This document shows, in pieces, positions 10,050 to 20,275 of a DNA stretch of 64,000 nt. Source of the stretch: Bullera alba (lineage: Eukaryota; Basidiomycota; Tremellomycetes; Tremellales; Bulleraceae). Location: positions 1,302,001 through 1,366,000 of the forward strand of contig BCIX01000001.1 in NCBI GenBank assembly GCA_001600095.1, read 5' to 3'. Under the pieces are notes generated by a model. The model worked only from the letters and a program-made list of their open reading frames with translations, did not search any database and had not been told where the DNA came from. Made by a program: the position numbers and the translations under genes. Within the stretch, counting starts at the first letter, position 1. Every line of letters starts with the position of its first letter.

Positions 10050-11621
10050 GTTGAAAATAAATGATTTTTGCCCACGTATATACCGTACCGGCGCTGCCCT
10101 GACATAGTGGAATACTCCTGTCGACACTTCACACATGCCTGAAGCGGTGTGCAACCCCCGTCGGCTGTACTGAAGGGCTTGAGAGCACATCGATGTGTCA
10201 CTGCCATGTCACTTTGGTGCTCGCCCTCAGTCATGATCCGGTGACACCGTGAAAGGGCGATGCTGTGCCTGATCCGTTCCGTCGGGTTCACGAAGTGTCG
10301 ATCTGGACAGATGCCTGGAAGTCTTGGCCGGACTCGTCGCTGGCCTGTCTGGGCCTCCGCAGCTCAAATATGTTCAATCATATGTCGTTCTTCCTCAGAT
10401 GATTCTGCCCGTCAAGCCATTGACGCTGTGCGTTCTGGTCCTTCTGGATCTATCCCATCTAGTACCGGCCGGGATATCGGGATACCGGAGGACACCGAGG
10501 GGCGAGCAATCTGATCATCAGAGATCGGAATGAGTGCCGAAATAGTGGAAGTCCGAGTTGATGACCACCTATAACTTGGGTCGCTTGGTCTCGATTGGAG
10601 AGTGCGAACTGACAGTATCCTCCCAATGCGCGATGGAGATTGGAATACGATGGTCCAAGTGTCGGAACCGGCAGCGAAGTCTGTGATCCCAGTACACAAG
10701 TGCAACCAGGGTCACAGAGTCAGACTGGCCATAGATGATCCAGACCAGAACAGACGGGAACGGACGTGGGTCCTTTTTTCGACTTGCTAATGAGTAATGA
10801 CATCAGGGCTACAGGTACGATAGGATGTGGTGAAACGTACTCAGATTGCACGGTCCCGAATCATGTATACCGTTCTGATGGTGCGAAGGAATATAGAGTA
10901 ATGAGAGTCATATCTGCACAAAGAAACGATTCGCTGAGACAGTAGGAGGCAGGTGTATCTGGGAGAAGTCAATGCCAATCCAGTGATATAGATTCTAGCT
11001 TGGGCTTGAGTTGGACACATCTCTACATCGACAGGTACTGACTATTGTGATCAGTATTTGGCTATCTTGCCATCGAGCAGGTGACCGCCGTTTCAAGGTC
11101 ACCCCTGTTGTTCATCGGCAATCGGAGATCGGTTCCACAATGAAGGGAGGTCACTCAGCGGCCGAGAGCCTGAGGCTCGCTTCTCGAGCTGCCGGTTGTA
11201 CCACACGGCGCCACGCCGGGCTCTCGTAACGATCAGCCATGTGAAACCAAGGCGGAGAGCGACAAGAAGAACAGGAGGACACGCAAATCGTCTCTCGATG
11301 TAGCTTGCAACTCGAACAGAAAGAGAGTTGGTGCATCGGATCGACTCGAACAGAGTGCAGTCGAACTTCCTAAGTCCGGAATCGAAACAGCCCGCTCCCA
11401 TCGGCCTCGGGCCTCACTGACAGTCTGACACTGGCTACTCTTATATGTTCTTGGACTCGACGACCCTCGATGTGGTGCCGGTAGCTCTCCTGTTTCAGCA
11501 CATAGTGCAGATCGCTACATACCACACGAGTTGCTCGAGTTACTGTAGCTCGGTGGTAGGGGCTTCATCACCGTTCCAACGATACAGCTTTATATGTTTG
11601 CTAAAAAACGTAAAGGCACGC
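10050..11621. other. Gene-free 1.57 kb between two inverted tRNA-Val genes
   Basis: All frames are broken into short open stretches without conserved motifs, introns or codon bias. I see no terminal repeats, transposase fragment or known ncRNA. The interval lies between two tRNA genes whose 5' ends both face it, so it contains both Pol III promoters' upstream regions. Confidence 0.5.
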
Positions 11622-11706
11622 GGTTTCTTAATTCAGGGGTAGAATGTCAGCTTAACAGTTCAATTGAACTCGCTGAATGTCGCCGGTTCGAAACCGGCAG
11701 AAATCA
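11622..11706 (+). tRNA. tRNA-Val(AAC) with 13-nt intron, copy 2
   Basis: Same cloverleaf as the copy at 9965-10049 (acceptor GGTTTCT/AGAAATC, anticodon AAC, T arm GCCGG/CCGGC, discriminator A). The only difference is T instead of C inside the intron (CAATTGAAC). The intron can fold as GTTC/GAAC. A TTTATATG sequence sits about 30 bases upstream, and TTTTT follows shortly after the 3' end. Confidence 0.93.
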
Positions 11707-12158
11707 TTCGTTTTTGCCTCTTGGACCACTTCGACGGTATGCGGTAGCGTCTTGCTATATCTTTTGCTTCTCGCACAATAGAAACGACAGCCAAAGGAGG
11801 CACGCATAACGTATGGTACAAGTAGTCACCCGGATTGACTATAGGGCAGCAAGCAGGCAAAGGATGAGCCTCTATTGTGGTGTTTTCAGGCCCCTCCGCT
11901 CTTAAGCCATCCTTCGAGTTTCGTTCGTTGGCCGCGCAGCAAGGAGACTTTGTCAGACTTGTGATGCCCGTGCTACTGAGTGCATCCATCATTATATACA
12001 ACTGCCCGTACTTTACGACATGGGCCTACAGCTGTCGCAGATGCTATCACGATCGATTATACCAGTGAAGCGATATACTGATCGGGCATCAGATCTGCTC
12101 TGTGGCAGATTATGCTGATATCTTTTCGGCGAGCTCCAAAACCCGGCCATCAAGATGG
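11707..12158. other. Intergenic, 452 bases
   Basis: 3' flanks of the tRNA and of the convergent FPGS gene. I see no further feature. Confidence 0.4.
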
Positions 12159-13753
12159 TCATTGCATGCTGAGGGCATGTTGCAGTCCGGCCACCTCCAT
12201 CACTCCTCCGACCAAGTGCAAGCTTCCCGCCACGAGCACTTCAGGCTTCTCCAGGTCGTTGATGATGTTCACGGCATGCTCGATCGAAGCTACGGCGTGG
12301 ACTTGCTCTTGGTCGAAGCCAGGGATCAGCCTCACCCATGCCTCCCTCAGAGCGTTCTGTGTCGCAAGTTGAGACAGATCGTTCGGGTCGATAGCTTTCG
12401 AAGATAGGTCTACGAATCGGAGTCAGTGTAGCACGATATATCTTGGGAAGAAGTGGGAAGAAGTGGGAAGAAGTGGACGATACTCACCGCCCTTGAACGC
12501 TCCAGAGACATAGGTGACGTTCGTGCAGAAGATGACGGTACTGAAGGTTTGTCCCAGCTCCTCCTTACTCAGTCCACTAGTCTGGCTACCAGCCTCCAAA
12601 AGTGATCCTAGCAGAGACTCCGCCGCTCGCCCTCCAGAGCAGTTGAACACCAAGACATTAGGCTTTCCCTCGCTCCATGCCCAATTTCCACAGCTCCGAA
12701 GGGATTCCGTGGTATGAGCGCCGTCCAACAGCCAGGTCGCTGATCCCTTCTCGACCCTTTGACATCTTCCAGGCCATCTTGTCGATTTGAGGGGTTCGAT
12801 GAAGGATGGCGGCAGTGACTCTGGATACGATTGACCGCGAGTCGAGAGGAATGACTTGGCTAGACCCACAGCCAATGATGCGTTGATCCGTTGATGAACA
12901 CCTCGGATCCCGAGAGGAGTATCGGGGATGCTCGGGACGACCTCGAATGGAGCCTGCACCTTCTTCGCATATTCCTCCAAGACGTCTCCAGCCTCAGTTT
13001 GCTTGACTGACAGAGCCGGTACGCCAGATTTGTAGATCCCAGCTTTATTCCGAGCGATGTCTTGTATTGTATTTCCGAGAACTGCTTGGTGGTCCAGGCC
13101 CAGGGACGAGATTCCAGTGGTGATCGGTTTGGGGACGATATTGGTGGAATCGTATAATCCGCCAATTCCGACTTCCAGTACAGTAGCATCGACTCCTAAA
13201 GAGAGGAAGGCGTGGAAAGCGAGCAGGGTGAGAAGTCGGAAATAGATGGGGAAGACGGGTGTAGCCGGCGTGAGGGTCTTCGGGTCGGATTCCAGTCGTT
13301 CCCACACTTCGAAAAAGTATTGCGCAAAAAGGTCTTCGCTGATGGGCTCCCCGTTGATCCTGATCCGTTCTCTCACGGCGCATAGGTGAGGAGAGGTATA
13401 TAGGCCTATCTGCGAGCCAGGCATGTGTGCTCGTAGGATACGCTCGGTGAAAGCCGATGTTGATCCTTTGCCCTTGGTTCCCGTAACGTGGACCACATTG
13501 AGCTTGTTCAGGTCATCCGGCTGGCATGGTCAGCATCAGTCGGCGAGTACACGACCCACCTTGTAGCCTATACGCTTCAGGTAGTCCAGCATCTCCGGGA
13601 TACCCAACTCCGTCAACCTTCCTCCCGACTTCCTTATCGCCTCAATTCTGCAGACATCAGTTGATGTTGCTCGATGACCACTCACGTTGCGGCATTAGAT
13701 TGACATGTGTTGAGCAAAGCAATCGCCTCGTCATAAGTGCGTTGGCGAGCCAT
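12159..13753 (-). CDS. MET7: Folylpolyglutamate synthase
   Basis: ATP-dependent ligase that adds gamma-linked glutamates to folates in the cytosol and mitochondria. Exons 13753-13686, 13647-13560, 13520-12488 and 12409-12159 sum to 1440 nt (479 aa), the usual size. The start MARQRTYDEAIALLN matches the family N-terminus. The P-loop VTGTKGKGS, the segment SLGLDHQAVLGNT (omega-loop/Mg-binding region), WLLDGAHT and the C-terminal VLVAGSLHLVGGVMEV are all present. I see no clear mitochondrial presequence; an upstream start could add one. Intron 3 contains a small tandem repeat. The gene converges on the tRNA-Val. Confidence 0.93.
12445..12476. repeat. Three 10-bp repeats in an FPGS intron
   Basis: GGGAAGAAGT is repeated three times without interruption. 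On the transcribed strand this is a pyrimidine-rich tract (CTTCTTCCCA units) within intron 3 of the folylpolyglutamate synthase gene. Confidence 0.9.
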
Positions 13754-14160
13754 CGTGCGTAGAAGCTGTATCGTGGGTCTCATGCAGTAGCAGCTTGATG
13801 TAGATCACTTCGCCATCAACGGGGCCCTGGGCTATGGATAGCCCCAAGGTCAGTCGTTGCGTGACACGGAACCTAAATTTCCGGACTCGACCGACACGTT
13901 AAGCTGGAAAGCTGGAAACGACACGAGGATGCCCTCAGCTAATAGGCAGCAGTCCGATGACCTTAGCTTCAACCGCTCGGTCGCCCCTTCTGCAACGGCC
14001 GACTAAACCAGATCTAGTATTCCTGGGTTGGCGTAGCAGCAGCGGAGTTTGTGACGACAGGCAGCTAGGGCCTACGAAGGCCGCGAAGCAGAGTAGCGGA
14101 GAAGAGCCTTGATCAATTGCGTTTATAACAGGGCTGCAAAAGCGATAAACATATCAATTC
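13754..14160. other. Intergenic, 407 bases
   Basis: FPGS promoter side and 5' flank of tRNA-Ala. I see no other feature. Confidence 0.4.
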
Positions 14161-14252
14161 GGGGATGTAGTTCAGTTGGTAGAACATTTCTTTAGCACTA
14201 GCTGGCTAAGAAATACTAGAAAAGGTCCAGCGTTCGATTCGCTGCTTCTCCA
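14161..14252 (+). tRNA. tRNA-Ala(AGC) with 19-nt intron
   Basis: Begins GGGGATGTAG like eukaryotic tRNA-Ala. D stem GTTC/GAAC, anticodon stem TTTCT/AGAAA, T arm CAGCG-TTCGATT-CGCTG, discriminator A. The 26-base anticodon loop reduces to 7 with anticodon AGC once 19 nt after position 37 are removed. The acceptor stem has one G-T pair and one T-T mismatch. A run of eight T follows directly as Pol III terminator. Confidence 0.9.
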
Positions 14253-14749
14253 TTTTTTTTGGGTTTGACTCGGTCTGTCATTCTTTTTGCTCTCTGTGTC
14301 ATCGTTACTCCGGTCTTCTGGTCCTCTGGCTCCTGTCTGGTCTCTGTGGTTCATACTCATACGATCCCCGAGAGATCACATCACCTTTGGCCTCGTCCTT
14401 CGCCTGGCGGCCCGGCCCAGTTTTCCCCTCCACCGACACGACCTTCGCAGGGGACTGAGATACGCCTAAGGAACACCCGGGAACCGCTTTCGCGTGGGGG
14501 GCGAGGGAGCGTCCAGGCCCATCGGTTCGAATCTATATAACAGGTATGCATGCTTGGGATGCAGTTGTATCAGGCGATGAGGGGTGTCTCTGTGTGTCTG
14601 TCTAGGTCTGTTTACTGGAGGACGATTTGCCCCTTTTCAGGCATACTCAGCTCGTCGTCGCTACAGAGCGGAACACGTTCGGGATCCTCCTCGTCGCTAC
14701 GGGGCCATGATCAGCTGATGTCATACCATATCGAAGGAGTGCCTGCTGC
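14253..14749. other. Intergenic, 497 bases
   Basis: Between tRNA-Ala and the 3' end of the four-TM gene. No motif or protein-like frame seen. Confidence 0.4.
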
Positions 14750-15539
14750 TCACTGGTCTCGGTCATCTATGTCCGCTTTGGATTGGTTTGCGAAGACGAG
14801 CGTGAGGAAAGCGGATAGCGCAGTAAGAGAGATGACGACGACTTCACCCCAACTAATGTCCACCCCTGCGTTAGATCATTGCGCCAAGTCAGAGTAGAGA
14901 CAACTCACCCGACCTGGACGTCGAGCAGAGAGTTGCTTTCAGGGTCGAGGTATGGCGCGAACATCATACCAAAGCCCATTACCTGTCGATCATTCAGTCG
15001 GTCTCGCCTGCTAAGTCAGAGGGACACTTACTGTCGCCACTGCACCCGACAAACTGGACAATCCGAGGATGGAAATGATACCGACCCGGTAGGCTCTCAG
15101 CTCCCGCTGACTGCACCATTTCTTGGCGATGGCGAGGTCGAACAGCAAAGAGCTGACAGTGGCGAAGAAAGTCAATGTAAAGACTGTGTGTCAGCTCCGT
15201 TGATAAGTCTACACCTACAAATCTGGTGAGCTGCCTTCATCCATGGTATCAGAGCGCTGTGTCAAAATGGTAAGGTAAGTTCTCGTCCAACGGTTGACCG
15301 CGACAGACGTACGTGACTTCATCACCGAGCTCGAGGGTGTCGCAGGGGACTACCCATTCCCCAAGCATACACTTCCCGCCGATCGTGACTGAAGCCAGAT
15401 CATGGCAGAGCAAAGACGTCGAGTAAGAGACGAGCTTGGTCAGCATGGCTATAGGGCTGGATTCGTCGAACAGGATGAATGGCGGGACGAGAAAGCTGAA
15501 TGAGATAGTAGCGAGGAAGCCAACGGCGAATCCAGTCAT
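14750..15539 (-). CDS. Four-TM membrane protein (Sur7/PalI-like topology)
   Basis: Exons 15539-15313, 15256-15219, 15183-15032, 14982-14909 and 14852-14750 encode about 197 aa. Four hydrophobic segments are seen: TM1 GFAVGFLATISFSFLVPPF at the N-terminus, a loop with three Cys, TM2 FFTLTFFATVSSLLFDLAIA, TM3 VGIISILGLSSLSGAVATVM and TM4 VVVISLTALSAFLTLVF. This is the topology of Sur7/PalI and claudin-like fungal proteins, but I see no family signature, so the family is inference. The N-terminus is uncertain. An upstream exon ending at 15605 joins in frame to a spliced exon starting at 15557, and its frame stays open past the COX16 stop, so the protein may be longer. Confidence 0.6.
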
Positions 15540-15888
15540 AAATGCCAGAGCGAGATGCTAGCGAGTAGCGATGCATCGGGACATGAGTGTGTCTCTGTAT
15601 ATACCTTGACGGTGTACGATCGATAACCTTTATCCGTACGGTGAAAGGTTGTCCGACCGGCAGTCGACTGATGGGCGATACCTCCTTTGACATGATCGCC
15701 TTTGAATGGAGACGCTTTTCCTGCGTGACTGGCGGTCCTAACCGTACCAGTAGATCGGCACCGGCGAACGAAGCCGGGGAGGACCACTGAGAAAGCCAAG
15801 GCGGGCCAGGGACAATGTCCAAGTGGGCGGCGTAGTGGCGAGTTGTTGAGTTCACTCGGTGATGAAGCTGATCCTCGCGAATCTTGTG

Positions 15889-16410
15889 CTAAACCCATCG
15901 ATCCTCCTTCCGGTGACCCTTCAGCGGGGCATCCTGGGCTGAAGGCGCTCCCCATTCTGGCGCGCCGGGTGGTCTCGGCACTCTAACGTTCTCCAAGTTT
16001 TCCCTATCCACCGCCGCAAGGGAGAACTTCTTCTTCTTTGGCTTGGACTCGGACGACGACGACGGGGTCGGTGAGGAGAGCGCTGCGTCGAGCGACGACT
16101 CTTTGTATGCGGGATTGTTCAGACGCTGTTGTCTGTCAGTGATGCAATAGTCTTGCCCACTCACGTAGTACTCCTCTCTGATGTCCACCTTCTTCCGGTC
16201 CTTGCTCATCCCCATCTCCTCCTCCCAATTCATCGTCTGCACTTTTTGCGCCTGATAGTCATACCGAGTTCTCGTGAACGCCTGGAGGAAGAACGACGAT
16301 CCAACGACGATGGAGAGGAAGGGCAGGCCGAAGAGGAGGAACGGATGTTTTCGGATCTGAACCAGAAGGGCGGACGGCTTCTTCAGCGTCTTTGAGCCGA
16401 AGGGCGGCAT
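15889..16410 (-). CDS. COX16: Cytochrome c oxidase assembly protein Cox16
   Basis: Inner-membrane factor that acts in Cox1/Cox2 module assembly. Exons 16410-16165 and 16125-15889 total 483 nt (160 aa). KHPFLLFGLPFLSIVVGSSF is the single TM region, followed by the family block RYDYQAQKVQTM, NWEEEMGMSKDRKKVDIREEYY. The 39-nt intron is in frame and without a stop, so retention would insert 13 residues. After the intron, RLNNP continues the conserved part, then a Ser/Lys-rich tail (PKKKKF) ends at GHRKEDRWV. ATG 16410 fits the family N-terminus; the open frame upstream lacks similarity. The stop is only about 350 bases from the minimal start of the next gene on the same strand. Confidence 0.92.
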   Translation of the reverse strand: MPPFGSKTLKKPSALLVQIRKHPFLLFGLPFLSIVVGSSFFLQAFTRTRYDYQAQKVQTMNWEEEMGMSKDRKKVDIREEYYVSGQDYCITDRQQRLNNPAYKESSLDAALSSPTPSSSSESKPKKKKFSLAAVDRENLENVRVPRPPGAPEWGAPSAQDAPLKGHRKEDRWV

Positions 16411-17176
16411 GATGATTCGAGCAAGTTGGTCTGGCGAGCAGATGTGATAGATGGAACGAACGTCCCTCCACTTTGAGCGCAGCCAGCGATGCAGCGATGC
16501 CAAGTCCTTCCTGCCGCAGCGACGTCGATCCCCGAACTCGTAAGATGCGACTGCGAGAAGCTTACCGGCTTGAGCTTGGCTCCCGACGGCAGACATTGGA
16601 CGAATGCGCAGTTTTATCAGAGCGACGAGGGTTGTCGAGGTCCGATTGAACGGAATCAAATCACGGCCGTCACCTGGTTACTGTCGCACTTTGCCAGACC
16701 CCCGCTTGAACCCCTTTTCTCTCTTGCATGAATCATCCTTCCTGTGTCTCAAGTCTCAAAGCCTCCTCGAGAGGTTGTCGGTGCTCCTCATCCATACGAA
16801 GAGCACCTGCAACGTCTTCTCCAGCTCGATCCATCCTAACGCCGCTGAGTTCACTCTGAGGCCATTCGACCGACGTCGCCTTACGCAGCTGGTCATCGCC
16901 AAGACTATCTGCATTTTCACCGCCTCGACATTACGACCTCGTTCACCGGCGGTCAAACCATCCCTCCACCCTCCTCCACTTCACTTGGACGCTTTGGACA
17001 GCTCTCTAGATCGTACATCTTCTGGTCTCACATCTACACTACTGTATCTATAGAACGGTGACCCCTTGTATTGTGCACGCCACTCGAAATCCGAAACGAA
17101 ACCTCGACGAATCCTTTGTACCCTTGCACCGACCTAGCGCATCGCCGACCGACCCATCCGATAGTATCCGTCCATT
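16411..17176. promoter_or_regulatory. Divergent intergenic region, COX16 / ADAM protease
   Basis: A 766-base region between divergent starts. Just before the ADAM start it is rich in C/T tracts, a usual 5' leader composition. No gene seen. Confidence 0.4.
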
Positions 17177-20011
17177 ATGAGCTCTAGGATTGCAGGACGA
17201 CCCCGTCCGCTACAACGGCGATCGATGTCGCCCCTCCTCCTCCTCACCCTCGCCGCGGTCCTCCTGACCACTCTGGTCAATGGTGAGTTGTTGATGATGC
17301 CTGCAACCGCTGACTTTATCAGCCCGATCGCCTCATCCCCCACCTTTGCGACGGCTGCACGAGCCTGCTTCATCCTCGCTCGAGATCTTGCCCCGGTTCA
17401 ACAAAGCAGGATCGACGTTCCGACCCCGGTCGTTCTACTCGACGCCGCCCCACGCTTCTACGTTACGCCATTCGGATAGCCTTCTCCTGTCCATCACCCT
17501 GCCCTCACTCATACAGCATGACGCGTACCTCCTCCTCCGGCCGACGGAGAATCTGCTTCACCCGAATGCCAAAATGGTCTTTGAGAACGGACTGGAGGAG
17601 CCACTGAGAGCGGAAGACTGGCTTTTGTACACCGGAGAGGTGATCAGCCCCAAGTGGAAAGAGCGGATATTGTGGGAGGAGAAAAGTGGATTGCGAAATG
17701 AAAAGACCGATGAGAGAGCCGTCATCGGTGCCGCGAGGATAATGGTTCATCATCCAGGCGGGTCGAGCCCGGACGACCTGCCAATATACGAAGGTCACTT
17801 CACCATCAACAACATCCACTACAACGTCGTCACCAAGGAGAATTATCAATACGTCAAGACCGACCAGGATGTCTCTGCCGACCAAGCCGGCGATGTTATC
17901 GTCTTCAGAAAGGCAGATGGGTGGCACGATGAAGGCGCTGAGCATGGCGCCCACAGCTGTAGTCATGACGCACTACCTCAAAACAATCTATCTCATCCAA
18001 TTTTCTCCGACCGACCGGGACTGGACGACGTTAGTACCGGCATGTTCAGTAAATTGCTCAAGCGACAGGACTTTGGTGGCGGCAATACCCCGAGCACCAA
18101 CTATGCTTCGTCCATCGGCAGCACAGCAGGATGTCCGTCGGAGCAGCAAGTCGTCTACATGGGTGTCGCTCTCGATTGCAACTACATCCAGACGTACAAC
18201 GGAGTAGAGAACGCCAGACGGAGGGTGCTCAGCAACTGGAATCAAATCACCGCGCTCTATCGATCGACATTCAGTATATCCCTAGGAGTGACTGAGATCT
18301 TTGTCAGATCCAACGAGACATGCTCTAGCAGCGCAACTCAGGGCGCCGAGTGGGACGTCAGCTGTGACGCAGGTTTGACCCTTGATCAACGGTTGAGTCT
18401 GTTCAGTCAGTGGCGAGGATCGAGGAGCGACGACGGGATCGGAATCTGGCATTTGATGAGTGCTTGTGCGACAGACTCAGAAGTCGGTGTCGCCTGGCTC
18501 GCCACCCTATGTCAAACGACGTCAAATTTCCAATCTGGTTCATTCGTCTCTGGCACTGGTGTATCCACTGCCCTTAGGAACGAATGGGCACTGATCGCCC
18601 ACGAGGTTGGTCACAACTTCGGTGCTATCCACGACTGTACGACTGGTTGCTCCCTACAACAACAGTGTTGTCCCGCCACCGCATCATCGTGTGACGCTGG
18701 TGGCCGATACATCATGAACCCAACGACTTCGGAATCGGAAGAGATATTCTCCCCGTGTACGATCGGAAACGTCTGTTCGAACATTGGCAGCCGAATGGTC
18801 AGTAGCAGCTGTATCCAAAACCCCGGAGCACGAAATGTGATCAGCGCCGAGCAGTGCGGCAACGGTATCGTGGAAGGAGACGAGCAGTGCGACCCTGGAC
18901 AGAGTGGAGACACGACCTGTTGCGACCCTCAAACCTGTCGATTCCGAGAGGGCGCCGTCTGCGACCCGTCGACCTCGGGATGCTGTACCGACACGTGTCA
19001 ATTCTCCTCCGCTGGAACGGTCTGTCGACCCGCCATTGACGACGCTTGCGACTTTGCCGAGACGTGCCCTGGAAACAACGCCACTTGCCCCCCGGATAGG
19101 TCCGCCGAAGACGGTACTAGCTGCGGCTCCAACAACTTGGCTTGTGCTAGCGGAAGGTGCACAAGTCTGGACAGACAGTGTCAAATGTCCGGAGGGTCAA
19201 TGAACCTGACAGAGTCGTGTGGACAGAGGAATGACCGAAGCTGTGTCGTGTCGTGCAGGGATCCCAGAATCACGTGAGTATTGCGTGGTTGTGACTAGCT
19301 AGTTGCTGACGATTATCAGAAACCAATGTGTGGTGCTGCAGACACCTCTCGTCGACGGATCGCCTTGTGGTGAGTTTGCAATCTGAAATACTAGGTTTCG
19401 ATCTGATCACGATATAGGCTATGGAGGACATTGTTACAACCAGACTTGCGAGAGCGGTTCGTGGCAGTCGACTGCAGCGGGCTGGTACACCAGTAACTTG
19501 CAAATATCCATCCCGGTCACCGTTGTTGTTGGTCTGATCGTGAGTGCATGATACCTGTCCCGGGTGACAGGACTGACACCCTGACTAGGTCCTGGTGATC
19601 CTGTTCTTCCTGATCCGGTGTATATTCCGATCATGCTCCGGAGGTGGTCGCAGATCCAAGAAGAACAATCTTGCTGCATTGCCACCACCACCCATGCGAC
19701 GAAGCCAACATGGTCAAGTTCCAGTATCTCAGCGGCATTCCGACTCTGTAAACTCGCAAGATCCGATCACTTCCACGGGGATCTATCCCAACGCACGCAG
19801 CGGCTCGCCTCCTAGGGATTATGGTAATTCATACTACCAAGGCGGACAACAGCAACAGCAACAACCTGGTTATAACCCCTATGGAAACAACCAGTACGGA
19901 CACAATGGCAACAATGGCCAGTACCCCGGTCAGCCAGCTCCCAACGGATGGGTAGACGAGAGTTTGTACAATGGGCAGAATTACGGTAGAAACGAGGTCT
20001 ATGGGCGATAG
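17177..20011 (+). CDS. ADAM-type metalloprotease with disintegrin domain
   Basis: Membrane-anchored zinc protease (fungal ADM family). Exons include 17177-17282, 17323-19273 and 19320-19369, then two more, ending at 20011. Order: signal peptide (LLLLTLAAVLLTTLVNG), prodomain, reprolysin domain with the zinc site HEVGHNFGAIHD, and a Met-turn region (RYIMNP). A Cys-rich disintegrin domain follows (ECGNGIVEGDEQCDPG-type start, CCDPQTCRF, CCTDTCQF), then a TM helix (VTVVVGLIVLVILFFLI). The cytosolic tail is about 120 aa, with Pro motifs (LPPPPMRR) and a Q/N/G/Y-rich stretch (GGQQQQQQPGYNPYGNN). Catalytic residues look intact. Likely a cell-surface sheddase; its substrates cannot be read from sequence. 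Confidence 0.92.
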
Positions 20012-20275
20012 ATCAGTTAGAGCGAGGCAGTAAAGTAGATCAAAAGGCAAGCAAGCGACTGTTGGCATCATTATATAGTGTATCGATTAGGCTCGAGTCG
20101 GGGGTAACGCGCAATCAACGAATGCAACGTGTGAGGATCTCAACTCTCGGGCAAAAGTCAAATGAGTCAAATCGCAGACATTGCAAATCGGCCGTTTCAG
20201 CTGACGTCCTCGTCGACATTCGTTCGCAGTTGAGCTCGAGTTTGACAACTATCGGCTTGCGTCACAAAAATAGTC

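Noticed and set aside
10260..10514. Short open frame between the tRNA-Val genes
   Set aside because: Random-looking composition, no conserved motif, and overlapping frames of equal length.
15400..15855. Start MNSTTRHYAAHL as the N-terminus of the four-TM protein
   Set aside because: Its phase at the donor near 15605 does not fit the next exon; only the other frame joins correctly.
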